Below, one piece after another: positions 32,239 through 41,300 of a stretch of 48,590 nt of DNA; position 1 is the first letter of the stretch, and each line of letters begins with the position of its first letter. Source of the stretch: JAGQIB01 sp041393395 (GTDB lineage Bacteria > ARS69); the NCBI GenBank assembly GCA_041393395.1, contig JAWKKG010000009.1, positions 1 to 48,590 of the forward strand, read 5' to 3'. Both the position numbers and the translations under genes were made by a program. The notes under the pieces are model-generated. The model was not told the DNA's origin. It saw only the letters and a program-made list of their open reading frames with translations, and made no database searches.

Positions 32239-32817
32239 TCAGCGGCGAGGGTCTTTCTCCCGCTGCGCCTTGAGCGCGTGCGCGTACCACTCCAGCTCCT
32301 CCAGGAACCGGTCGGCGCGCGGCCGCGTCTTGGGATCCGTGGGCTGCCCGTCCTCATCGAACGCGGCCTGCACGCGCGGGATCGGCAGGATCGACGGGAT
32401 CGACGACATGCCCAGCTCCGCGAGCATCGAGCGGAGCGCGATCATCGCGCGCACGCCGCCGAACGCGCCCGCCGAGTAGCACACGATCGCGGACGGTCGC
32501 CAGAAGTACTCGTCGAGGAAGTGATCGAGCAGGTTGGAGAGCGCCGGCGGCACGTTGTGGTTGTACTCGCCGGACACGATCACGAAGGCGTCGGCGGGGC
32601 GGATCACGTCGGCCAGGCGCTGCAGGTTCGCCGGCGCCTCACCCGGTCCGTACTCCTTGTACATGCGATCCAGCAGCGGAAGATTCACCTCCATCGGGTC
32701 CACGAGGGTCACGTCGTGGCCTCGCTCCTCGCACGCGCGCCGGATGAAGCGGGCAGCGCGGATGCCCTGCCGCGCGGTCCGCACGGATCCGTAGAAGATC
32801 ACGGTCTTGAGCGCCAT
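32239..32817 (-). CDS. NADPH-dependent FMN reductase (flavodoxin-like quinone/azo reductase family)
   Basis: 192 residues. The phosphate-binding FMN loop is at the N-terminus (VIFYGSVRTARQGIRAARF). The family-defining flavin loop is VSGEYNHNVPPALSNLLDH, with FWRPSAIVCYSAGAFGGVRA completing the site. It transfers electrons from NAD(P)H through FMN to quinones, chromate or free flavin in the cytoplasm. The C-terminus is about 15 residues longer than minimal members and ends in a basic stretch. Transcribed alone as far as can be seen. Confidence 0.93.
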   Translation of the reverse strand: MALKTVIFYGSVRTARQGIRAARFIRRACEERGHDVTLVDPMEVNLPLLDRMYKEYGPGEAPANLQRLADVIRPADAFVIVSGEYNHNVPPALSNLLDHFLDEYFWRPSAIVCYSAGAFGGVRAMIALRSMLAELGMSSIPSILPIPRVQAAFDEDGQPTDPKTRPRADRFLEELEWYAHALKAQREKDPRR

Positions 32818-32879
32818 CGGCCCTCCTCGGTCGATTGAAGGGGCACGATACCGCAGGATGACGCGATGCGGGGTCCCGA

Positions 32880-33515
32880 TCAGATCCCGTTGAAGATGTA
32901 GCGGTTCTCGGATCCCGCGGAGACCCGGCGCTCCAGCTCCACCACGTCGTGGGTCGGGATCAAGTAGCGCGAGTGCCGATCGGCGGCGAGATACCGGTCG
33001 GCGAGGTGGAGCGAGTACGTGATGCCGTTCAGGGTCGGGTTCGACACGGCGGGAGCGGGACGCGGTCCGAACAGGCGTCGCGCGATCGCTCCGGCCATGT
33101 AGGCGGCGCCTTCGGCGGCCGTCGGGCGGATCCGACCGAGGCGCTGGTAGTCGTGCAGCGCGTGCGTCGCCTCGTGCACGATCGTGCCGCAGAGCTCCGC
33201 GCGCTCGTACTCGGAGAGCGGACGGACGTACGGATGGCCCCCGCGATCGAACGTCCAGCGCGGGTTCACGAACAGCGGGTGCCGCTGGCCGCGCGGCGTG
33301 TCCACGACGAAGCAGCCGCCGTCGACGGTGGCGCCCGGTCCGTACACGCGTGTCGGGTCGGAGGTCACCTCGATGTGCCGGTGGGCCACGAGCCGGGCGA
33401 CGTCGCGGCGGAGCCCCTGCGGGTAGACCCGCAGGTTCCCGAACTGGAAGTTGATCTCGTCGAGAAGGGGCGAACGCAGGGTGTCGAGCACGAATCGCTG
33501 AAGGGACTTCGCCAC
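32880..33515 (-). CDS. Unrecognised small HExxH metallopeptidase-like protein
   Basis: 211 residues, no signal peptide. The only recognisable motif is CGTIVHEATHALHDYQRLG followed about 15 residues later by TAAEGAAYMAGAIARR, giving HEATH plus a downstream Glu that could complete a gluzincin zinc site. Residues 1-90 are a mixed alpha/beta region (FGNLRVYPQGLRRDV, VDGGCFVVDTPRGQRHPLFV). GGAGAG lies 7 bases before the ATG. I do not recognise the family; size and motif recall uncharacterised cytosolic or injected toxin-like peptidases, but there is no adjacent immunity or secretion gene to support that. Confidence 0.65.
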   Translation of the reverse strand: MAKSLQRFVLDTLRSPLLDEINFQFGNLRVYPQGLRRDVARLVAHRHIEVTSDPTRVYGPGATVDGGCFVVDTPRGQRHPLFVNPRWTFDRGGHPYVRPLSEYERAELCGTIVHEATHALHDYQRLGRIRPTAAEGAAYMAGAIARRLFGPRPAPAVSNPTLNGITYSLHLADRYLAADRHSRYLIPTHDVVELERRVSAGSENRYIFNGI

Positions 33516-33634
33516 GGGACGCTCTCCGATCGGGAAGGGGTGCGAGGGCCCGACCGAGGGTCTGCGCTGGCTCGGCCGGGCCCGTGTTTCGAGAAGGAGA
33601 ACGAGCGGGAGGCCGGAGTTTCACACCGGGGTGA

Positions 33635-36600
33635 CTACTGGCCGGGAGCGCCCTCGGGGGTCTGGGGGCTGCCCGGCGTCCCGCCCCGAAGCTTCGCGAT
33701 CATCCGCGCCACGTACTGAGGACTCCGCGTGAATCGCGCCAGCACCGCGTACAGTGCCGGCACCGCGAACAGGGTCAGGACCGCGGAGATCGTCACCCCG
33801 AACACGATGACGATACCGATCGGCTGCCGGGATTCCGCGCCGGCCCCGGAGGCCAGGAGCAGCGGAAGGGCGCCGAAGGTGGTGGAGGCGCTCGTCATCA
33901 GGATGGGACGGAGGCGGATCGCCGAGGCCTGGACGACGGCGTCGCCGATCTCGAGGCCCCGGTCGCGGAGCTGGTTCGCGAACTCCACGATGAGCACACC
34001 GTTCTTCGCCGAAAGACCGATGAGCAGGATCGCGCCGATCTGCGTGAAGACGTTGATCGTGTCGCCGTAGAGGAGGATGCCGAGAAGCGCGCCGGTGAGC
34101 GCGAGCGGCACCGTCACCATGATGATGACCGGATGCACGAAGCTCTCGAACTGCGCGGCGAGCACCAGGAACACGATCACGAGCGCGAGTCCGAACGTGA
34201 TCAGCAGGCTCGACCCCGTGCGCTGGAAGTCGCGGGACTCGCCGTCCCAGGTGATCCGCGCGCTGGCGGGAAGGATCCCCTTGGCCTTCGCCTCGAGCTT
34301 CTCGACCGCCTCGCCGAGGGTCACGCCATCCGCGAGGCCGGTCTCGATCGTGATCGCGCGCATGCGGTCGAACCTCGACAGCTCGCTCGGGCCGGCGTCC
34401 TCCTCGAGCGTCACCAGGTTCGCGAGCGGGACCAGGCCGCCGCTCGCCGCGCGGACGTACAGGTTCTGCAGGTCGTCCGGGCTCGAGCGATCCTCGTCCT
34501 CTCCCTGGAGGATCACGTTGTACTCGCGGCCGCGGTCCACGTACGTGGTCACGATGCGGGAACCGAGCATCGTCTCCAGAGTGCGGCCCACGGCGGAGAG
34601 CGACACACCGAGCGCGGCCGCGCGATCGCGATCGATGCGCACCGACATGCGCGGCTTCCGCTCCTGGTAGTTGCTGTCGGCGTTCACGAGCTCGGGCATG
34701 CCGTCCACCGCGGCGAGCACGAGGTCCCGCCACTCGCGGAGCTGCGCGTAGTCCGGACCGCCGAGGACCATCTCCACGGGACGGCCGTCGCCGCGGATGC
34801 CGAGGCTCTGCGGGGTGACGACGACGGCGCGCACACCCGGGATCTCCGCGAGCCGTCCGCGGATGCGCGCCGCGACGTCTTCCGCGTTCGACTTGCGCTC
34901 GCCCCACGGCTTCAGGATCACGATCACGCGGGCGGAGTTCACCTCGCCGGTCGACCCGAAGCTCGCCGGCAGCCGCGTGAGGATCCGGAGGGCGTCGCCG
35001 TCGCGGACCTCCTCCATGAGGATCGATTCGATCTCGCGCGCATGCCGGTCCGTGTACTCGAAGCTCGCGCCCTCGGGACCGCGCATCGTGAGAAAGAACA
35101 CGCCGCGGTCCTCCTTGGGCGCGTACTCGGTGGGTAGCGCACGCGCGAGCACCAACGCCAGCACGGACACCACCAGCGAGCCGATCACGGAGGGCCACGG
35201 GTGATCCGCCACCCAGCGGACGGAGCGCTCGTAGTGGTGGGAGAGCCAGTCGAAGAACGCGTCGACCCGGGCCCCGATCCCGCCCGGCTTCTCGTGTCCG
35301 CGGAACAGCTTGGAGCACATCATCGGGGTGAGTGTCAGCGCCACCACACTCGAGAAGCACACCGCGGCCGCGAGCGTGATCCCGAACTCGGCGAACAGGC
35401 GCCCCACGTCGCCCTGGATGAACGACAACGGGATGAACACCGCCACCAGTACGAGCGTGGTGGCCACGACGGCGAAGTCGATCTCGCGGGCGCCCTCGAG
35501 GGCGGCGAGCAGGGGCGGCTGGCCGTCCTCGATCCGCCGGTAGATGTTCTCGAGCACCACGATCGCGTCGTCGACCACGAGACCGATCGCCAGCACGAGC
35601 CCGAGCAGCGTCAGCGTGTTCACGGTGTAGCCGAGTGCGCCCATCACGATGAACGTCGCGACCACGGACACGGGCACCACCACGGCGGGGACGGCGGTCG
35701 CGCGGAAGTTCCCGAGGAACACGTAGATCACCACCAGCACCAGGAAGATCGAGAAGAACAGCGCCTTCACGACCTCGCTCATGGACGCCTCGATGAACTC
35801 CGCGCGGTCGTAGTTCAGCTCGATGCGCATGCCTTCCGGGAGATCGTTCTGGATGTGCTCGATCTCGGCGCGCACGCCGCGGGAGACCTCGACGGTGTTC
35901 GCGGTGGAGAGCTGCTCGATCCCGAGCGACACGGCCGGGATCGCGTTTGCGCGGGCAGCGCTGCGCTCGTTCTCCGCGCCGAGGCGGACGTCCGCCACCT
36001 GGGCGAGCCGGACGAGCTGGGCATCCGCGCCCTCGCCCACGACGAGGCGACGGAAGTCGTCGGCGGTCGTGAAGCCGGTGTTCGTGCGCAGCGTGAACTC
36101 GCGCTGGGTCGACTCGAGTCGGCCGGCCGGGAGCTCCACGTTCTCGGCGCGGAGGGCGGACTCCACGTCGGCCACGGTGAGTCCGTGCGCGGCGAGCGCC
36201 TCCCGGTCGAGCCAGATCCGCATCGCGTACTCGCGCGCACCCGAGATGCGCACGCGTGCGACGCCCGGCACGGTGGCGAAGCGATCCGTGAGGAAGCGGT
36301 CCGCGTAGTCCGTGATCTCGAGCCCGCTCATCCGGTCCGAGGTCAGGTTCAGGAACATCACGGCCTGCGTGTCGTTGTCGACCTTCGCGATCTCGGGCGC
36401 GTCGGCCTCGTCCGGAAGCTGTTCGAGCACGCGTGCCACTCGATCGCGGACGTCGTTCGCGGCCGCGTCGATGTCGCGGCCGAGCCCGAACTCCACGCGG
36501 ATGTCGGAGCGCTCGTCCGCGCTCGACGACGTGAGCTTCTCGATCCCCTCGAGGCCGGCGATCCGGTCTTCGATCACCTGCGTGATCTTCGTCTCCACCA

Positions 36601-36772
36601 CGTCCGCCGAGGCGCCGCGGTAGCGGGTCTCGATCGAGACCACGGGCGGATCGATGTCGGGATACTGTCGGACCGGGAGGCGAGACAGCGCGGCCAGCCC
36701 GAGGATCACGAGCAGCAGCGAGAGAACGGTGGCGAAGACGGGGCGCTGGATCGAGACGTCGGAAAGAATCAA
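33635..36772 (-). CDS. RND-family multidrug efflux transporter (AcrB/MexB-like, HAE-1)
   Basis: 1045 residues, the normal length, from TTG 36770-36772 overlapping the membrane-fusion gene's stop (TTGA). SIQRPVFATVLSLLLVILG and the RQYPDIDPPVVSI segment open the protein. The proton-relay helix 4 contains LVLAIGLVVDDAIVVLENI with the two adjacent Asp. ALTLTPMMCSKLF and LLIGLSAKNGVLIVEFANQLRD (the NGVLIVEFA helix 10 motif with K) follow. It pumps hydrophobic compounds from the periplasm to the exterior as a trimer with the adaptor encoded upstream and a TolC-like outer-membrane channel, which is not in this window. Confidence 0.97.
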   Translation of the reverse strand: MILSDVSIQRPVFATVLSLLLVILGLAALSRLPVRQYPDIDPPVVSIETRYRGASADVVETKITQVIEDRIAGLEGIEKLTSSSADERSDIRVEFGLGRDIDAAANDVRDRVARVLEQLPDEADAPEIAKVDNDTQAVMFLNLTSDRMSGLEITDYADRFLTDRFATVPGVARVRISGAREYAMRIWLDREALAAHGLTVADVESALRAENVELPAGRLESTQREFTLRTNTGFTTADDFRRLVVGEGADAQLVRLAQVADVRLGAENERSAARANAIPAVSLGIEQLSTANTVEVSRGVRAEIEHIQNDLPEGMRIELNYDRAEFIEASMSEVVKALFFSIFLVLVVIYVFLGNFRATAVPAVVVPVSVVATFIVMGALGYTVNTLTLLGLVLAIGLVVDDAIVVLENIYRRIEDGQPPLLAALEGAREIDFAVVATTLVLVAVFIPLSFIQGDVGRLFAEFGITLAAAVCFSSVVALTLTPMMCSKLFRGHEKPGGIGARVDAFFDWLSHHYERSVRWVADHPWPSVIGSLVVSVLALVLARALPTEYAPKEDRGVFFLTMRGPEGASFEYTDRHAREIESILMEEVRDGDALRILTRLPASFGSTGEVNSARVIVILKPWGERKSNAEDVAARIRGRLAEIPGVRAVVVTPQSLGIRGDGRPVEMVLGGPDYAQLREWRDLVLAAVDGMPELVNADSNYQERKPRMSVRIDRDRAAALGVSLSAVGRTLETMLGSRIVTTYVDRGREYNVILQGEDEDRSSPDDLQNLYVRAASGGLVPLANLVTLEEDAGPSELSRFDRMRAITIETGLADGVTLGEAVEKLEAKAKGILPASARITWDGESRDFQRTGSSLLITFGLALVIVFLVLAAQFESFVHPVIIMVTVPLALTGALLGILLYGDTINVFTQIGAILLIGLSAKNGVLIVEFANQLRDRGLEIGDAVVQASAIRLRPILMTSASTTFGALPLLLASGAGAESRQPIGIVIVFGVTISAVLTLFAVPALYAVLARFTRSPQYVARMIAKLRGGTPGSPQTPEGAPGQ

Positions 36773-37800
36773 GGGGCCGCCTCCGCGCGCAGGCGCGCCT
36801 GGACCTTGCCGCCGGTCCGCGCCTTCTGCGTGCCTTCCACGACCACGCGCTCTCCGGCCGCGAGGCTCCGCAGGACCTCGACCTCGCCGGGACGGCGGCG
36901 GCCGAGCGTTACGGCGCGCTTCTCCACCGTGCCGTCGTCCGCGACCACGAGCACGAACTGCTCGCTCCGCTCCGGCACGATCGCCTCCTCGGGAATGACG
37001 AGCGCGTTCACGTCGTCGCGGAGCAGGCGGACCGTGAGGAACATGCCGGGCCGCAGCAGGCCTTCGGCGTTCGGGATGCGCGCGCGCACCGTGATGGTGC
37101 GGCTCACCGGATCCACCCGCGTGTCGACCGATTGCACGCGGCCGGCGAATACGGAGTCCGGGTAGGCCGCGCTGCGCGCGCGCACCGGGAGATCTTCGCG
37201 GAGCAGCGAGAGCGCCGTCTCGGGAACGTCGAAATCGAGCTTCACCGTCTCGGTGTCGTCCAGCGTGGTGATCACCACGGAAGGCGACACGAGGCTGCCC
37301 GGGCTCACGCGTCGCAGCCCCACCCGGCCCGCGAACGGCGCGCGGATCACGGTGTCGGCGAGGCGGGCTTCGGCAGCGTCGAGCGCGGCCTGGTCGGCGT
37401 CGCGTCGCGCCTCGAGCAGCTCGAGCTGCGATGCGGAGGCGAGCTCGTTCGAGTACAGTTCCTGGCCCCGTCGATGCTGCCCCGTCGACTCCACGAGGGC
37501 CGCCTTCGCGGCGGCAACGGCGGCGAGCGCTTCCGCGTCATCCAGCTCCACGAGGACCTGGCCCGCGGTCACGCGCTGGCCCTCCTGGAACCTGATGGCG
37601 CGCACGGCCTCGGTCACGCGCGGGCGGAGCTCGATGGACTCGTTCGCCCGGGTCGTCCCGATCGCTTCCACGGTGAGCGGGAAGGGATCGAGACGGGCCT
37701 CGGTCACCACGACGACGGGGGCGTCCTGGGCGTGGACAGGGCGAGCGACGGGAGCGGCGAGAAGGGCCGCACCCAGGACGACGAGAGAAGACCGGCGCAT
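36769..37800 (-). CDS. RND efflux periplasmic adaptor (membrane fusion protein)
   Basis: 343 residues with a signal peptide (VVLGAALLAAPVARPVHA). The barrel-sandwich and hairpin regions are evident: ESIELRPRVTEAVRAIRFQEGQRVTAGQVLVELDDAEA, a helical hairpin with alternating Ala/Leu heptads, then ADTVIRAPFAGRVGLRRVSPGSLV. The beta-barrel and membrane-proximal parts follow (LDFDVPETALSLL, RPGMFLTVRLL, VIPEEAIVPERSEQFVLVV). There is no lipobox Cys, unlike AcrA. It bridges the inner-membrane pump and the outer channel. The region upstream carries a perfect 6-bp palindrome that could be a repressor site. Confidence 0.95.
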   Translation of the reverse strand: MRRSSLVVLGAALLAAPVARPVHAQDAPVVVVTEARLDPFPLTVEAIGTTRANESIELRPRVTEAVRAIRFQEGQRVTAGQVLVELDDAEALAAVAAAKAALVESTGQHRRGQELYSNELASASQLELLEARRDADQAALDAAEARLADTVIRAPFAGRVGLRRVSPGSLVSPSVVITTLDDTETVKLDFDVPETALSLLREDLPVRARSAAYPDSVFAGRVQSVDTRVDPVSRTITVRARIPNAEGLLRPGMFLTVRLLRDDVNALVIPEEAIVPERSEQFVLVVADDGTVEKRAVTLGRRRPGEVEVLRSLAAGERVVVEGTQKARTGGKVQARLRAEAAP

Positions 37801-37905
37801 CGAGGTCCTTTCGCGCGGCGGGAGGACGGGGCGAGACGATTCTCGCCCGGGGCGGGCACGCCGGAGGGTAAAAGGGGCGTCAGGAAAGCGGAAGGCCGGA
37901 AGACT

Positions 37906-37921
37906 CCGCGGTGTACCGCGG
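37906..37921. promoter_or_regulatory. Perfect palindrome upstream of the efflux operon
   Basis: CCGCGG-TGTA-CCGCGG lies about 106 bases before the adaptor start and 16 bases past the stop of the small membrane protein gene. It may be a repressor operator for the pump, or a terminator for the small gene; there is no T-tract after it, so an operator is slightly favoured. Confidence 0.35.
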
Positions 37922-37937
37922 GGGCGGCGGCGGGGCG

Positions 37938-38099
37938 TCAGCCGAGCAGGTTCCGCAGGTAGCGGCGCGAGACGTATACGCCGACCGCCGTGCCCACGAC
38001 GCTCGCGAAGAACGCCGTTCCGAAGCCCACGTGCTTGCCGAGCGACCAGCCGATCGCGCTGCCGATCGTGGCGAGGATCATCGTCGCGAGGTGGCCCAT
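37938..38099 (-). CDS. Small single- or two-span glycine-rich membrane protein
   Basis: 53 residues: MGHLATMILATIGSAIGWSL, then GKHVGFGTAFFASVVGTAVG, then VYVSRRYLRNLLG. The Gly/Ala/Ser spacing suggests tightly packed helices, with a basic C-terminal end (SRRYLR). GGAG lies about 8 bases before the ATG (38097-38099), supporting translation. I do not recognise a named family, though its shape is like many small GlsB/YeaQ-type membrane proteins. It is on the same strand as and upstream of the efflux operon; co-transcription is possible but the palindrome lies between. Confidence 0.6.
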   Translation of the reverse strand: MGHLATMILATIGSAIGWSLGKHVGFGTAFFASVVGTAVGVYVSRRYLRNLLG

Positions 38100-38186
38100 G
38101 TCGATTCTCCGGGGGAAGACTCCCTCTGCTGATCGGCAGGGCTCGGGGCGGAATTCAGCGCGCGCCCGTGCACCCCCGCGCCGACC

Positions 38187-38230
38187 TTTGAGATCGATTT
38201 GATCGACCTTTGGCTCCGGTTTGAGGACGA
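38187..38230 (+). promoter_or_regulatory. Four direct repeats at 11-bp spacing: likely OmpR/PhoB-type operator of the surface-protein gene
   Basis: TTTGA at 38187, TTTGA at 38198, TTTGG at 38209 and TTTGA at 38220 are each exactly 11 bp apart. That is the spacing used by winged-helix regulators of the OmpR/PhoB type, which bind tandemly on one DNA face. A TAGTTT element at 38248 could be the -10. The first two repeats with their spacer (16 bases) are identical to the sequence at 44061-44076 at the start of the CadC-like regulator gene. Confidence 0.55.
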
Positions 38231-38311
38231 AAGCGGGCGTCGATCCCTAGTTTCGGGGCACATGCGGTCCGAAGTGGGCCGCGACGGCAATCCCGAACCG
38301 GAGGCTTCGAC

Positions 38312-41300
38312 GTGTCGCACTTCGCCCGCGTGCTCCTCGGCGCGATCCCCCTGCTTTGGATCGGCCCGACCGCCGCCCAGACCCTCTGGGACGGCGGGGG
38401 CGACGGCTCGTCGTGGAGCGATCCGGCGAACTGGAATCCGGACGGCGTGCCGACCGCCGGCGTCGACGTCGTGCTCGACGGCGGCCCCTCGATCGTCGTC
38501 GACGTCGCCGCCTCGACGCGCGACCTCTCGCTCGGGGACGCGTCGCTGGACGGGCCGGGCGATCTCACCGTGGAGGGCTTGCTGTCGTGGGGCGGCGGGA
38601 CCGTGGCGGGAACCGGCGCGTTCACCGCGAACGGCGGCCTCGTTCTTCTCGAGGGTCCGGACAAGGTGCTCGCCCGCAACCTCGACGCCGACTGCGACGT
38701 CACCTGGGAGCACAGCACGATCTACTTCGACACGAGCGTGGGGGCGACGTTCCACCATCACGCGGGCCACACGTTCACGATCGTGGAAGGGGAGGAGCGG
38801 GCCGGCCGCGCCGGTCACACCGCCGTTCCCATCACGGGTGAGGACCCGAGTGCGGACATCACGGACGTCTATGCGTTCATGCTGGACGGAGACACGCAGG
38901 TCGGCACGTCCGTGACCTACCGCATGTCCACGCAGATCGGCGGGACCTACGCTCAGACCTCGGGGACCTCGTTCTTCCGCGGAGGCAGCGGCATCTCCAC
39001 CACCGGCATCGCGCAGCTCGGGGAAGCCACCGGCTTCCAGCTCGGGTACGGCACACACTACCTCGAGGGCCTGGTCCAGGACGCTCCGGGCGAGACCTCG
39101 GCGGGCGTCACCGCCCTCGGGGATCAGACCGTACTCGAGATCGCGTCGTCGATCCTGGACACGTTTCTCGGCTTCGCGGGACCGGTCCGGATCGACACGC
39201 CGGTCTCGGTGAGTCGATTCGGGGTCATCGAGCCGACGACGATCCAGGGCTCGGACGAGATCACCGTGACCGACACCGCGGAGATCGCGCACTCGTCGAG
39301 CCTGTTCACCACGACCCTGGACGGCGTCACGGTCAACGCCGCGAACGCGGTGTGGACGAACGGCAACGTCTTCCTGAAGAACGGCGCGCAGTTGCTGGCG
39401 GTGCAGCTCTTCATCGCTCATCTGAACACCGCGCTCCTCATCTCGGACGACGGCGTCGGCCCGCCGGAGAGCCTCACCGTGACCGGTAACCTGACGGTAT
39501 CGCAGACGGCGAGCGTGCCGCCGCGCATCGCAACGAACTACGGTTTCCCGAACGGAGCGCGGGTCGACATCCAGGACGGCCAGGGCCTGTCGCTCGAACG
39601 ATCGGGCACGCTCGGCGGGGAAGTCGACCTCGGCGTGGACGCCTTCATCCGCTACGTCCAGGGCTACCACTACGTGGAACCGACGGCGCGCATCGAGGGA
39701 TCGGGAACGGCGCGAGTCGATCCCCTCGCCGAGGTTCATCTCGACGGCGTCTCGGCATTGAACGCACCGGTCGAGCTCCGCGGCACTCTGTCGGTGGAGG
39801 GTTCGAACCAGGGCGCCGGTGCGATCCGGATGGACGGCGGCAGGATCGAGGGACCGGGGTCCCTCACGGCGCCCGTGGTCGTGAATCCTGCGAGTCCGGC
39901 CACCGCCGCGCGCATCGACGGCGCGACCGTGAATCTCGCCACGGGCTCCAAGCTCGGGAACGGATCGCTTGTGCTCCAGAACGGCGCCCAGGCACGGGTA
40001 CCCGTGGATGCCGTACTCGTCGTCGACCAGACCGCGTTCGGGCTCGTGATCGTGAACGACGGCAACGGCGCGCAGATCGAGAAGGTCGTGGTGGAGGGCA
40101 CCCTCGACGTCGCTCGCACGGGCTTGCCGGCGCATCGGCTGCAGATCCCGGTGGAGGTCACGCCGACCGGGCTCGTGATCGTCCAGCCGGGGGCATCGCT
40201 TCGCCACGAGAAGGGCGGCGAGATCTTCGGCACGCTGCTCGTGCGCGAGAACGGGCAGGCGGCGTTCCAGTTCGCGACGACGTTCTTGCGCTCCGGCGGC
40301 GTCGTGCGCGGCAACGGAAAGCTCACGCGCCTCACGAACGGGAACCTCGACCTCGGCGGGACGATCTCGCCCGGCGAGGGCGACGGCGACATCGGGAACC
40401 TGAAGCTCGAAGGCCCCTGGGCCTTCCCTCCGACCGTTCAGGTCGTTCTGGAGGCGAAGGACACGGGTGAGATCGACACGATCGAGGTGACGCAGGCGGG
40501 GACGCTCGGCGGCACGCTCGACGTCCGCTTCCAGGAGCCGCTGACGACCCCGAACCAGACCTACAATCCGTACACCTCGACCACCGTCACCGGCACGTTC
40601 GACGATGTGACGACCTCGGGCAGCAATGCGACCACCGTCCAGGTCGTGGTGGGCACGGGAACGGTGCAGCTCCAGTGCACCACGACGGCCGGAACGGGAA
40701 CGATCGGCGGCTACGTCTATTCCGATCGCAACGACTCCGGCGACCCCGACAAGATGGACCTGATCCCGGCCGGCACCACGGTCGATCTGAACGAGTACCA
40801 GGGCGAGCTGCTCGCGACCGTCACCATCGACGAGCAGGGCGTCTACGAGTTCACCGGTGTGCCCGCGGGCTCCTACGAGGTGAGCGCCAACCTGCCGCCG
40901 AACTGGGTGTTCTACTTCCCTCCGAGCAGCCTCTCCGGTGAGATCGAACTGGAGGCGGGCGAGAGCAACGTTCACGTGGACTACCGGGTTTCACTCCTTC
41001 CCGAGGAGTTTCGGGTCACGAGTACGGCCGATTCGGGCCCGGGTACGCTCCGCGAGGCCATCACGGAGGCGAACGCGAGTGCCTCGGAGCTCGTGGTGAT
41101 CGATCTCTCCGCGATCTCCGGCGAGATCATCGCCGTGGAGATGGACTATCCAGTCATCGGGAAGTGGACGGAGATCCGCGGGCTGGGCGGCGGCGGCAGG
41201 CGCTCCCGAGGCGCACCTCCCGTGACGCTCGACGGCTCGGGCTGCGTGGATTGCGACGGACTCACGCTCACGGCGCCGCGGAGTTACGTAACCGATCTCA

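Noticed and set aside
35201..37165. Plus-strand open frame of 654 codons opposite the RND pump and adaptor
   Set aside because: Antisense to certain genes; His/Arg/Glu-rich shadow without motifs.
38078..40975. Minus-strand open frame of 965 codons opposite the giant surface protein
   Set aside because: The plus-strand protein has a signal peptide, repeat domains and a sorting module; the antisense frame has none.
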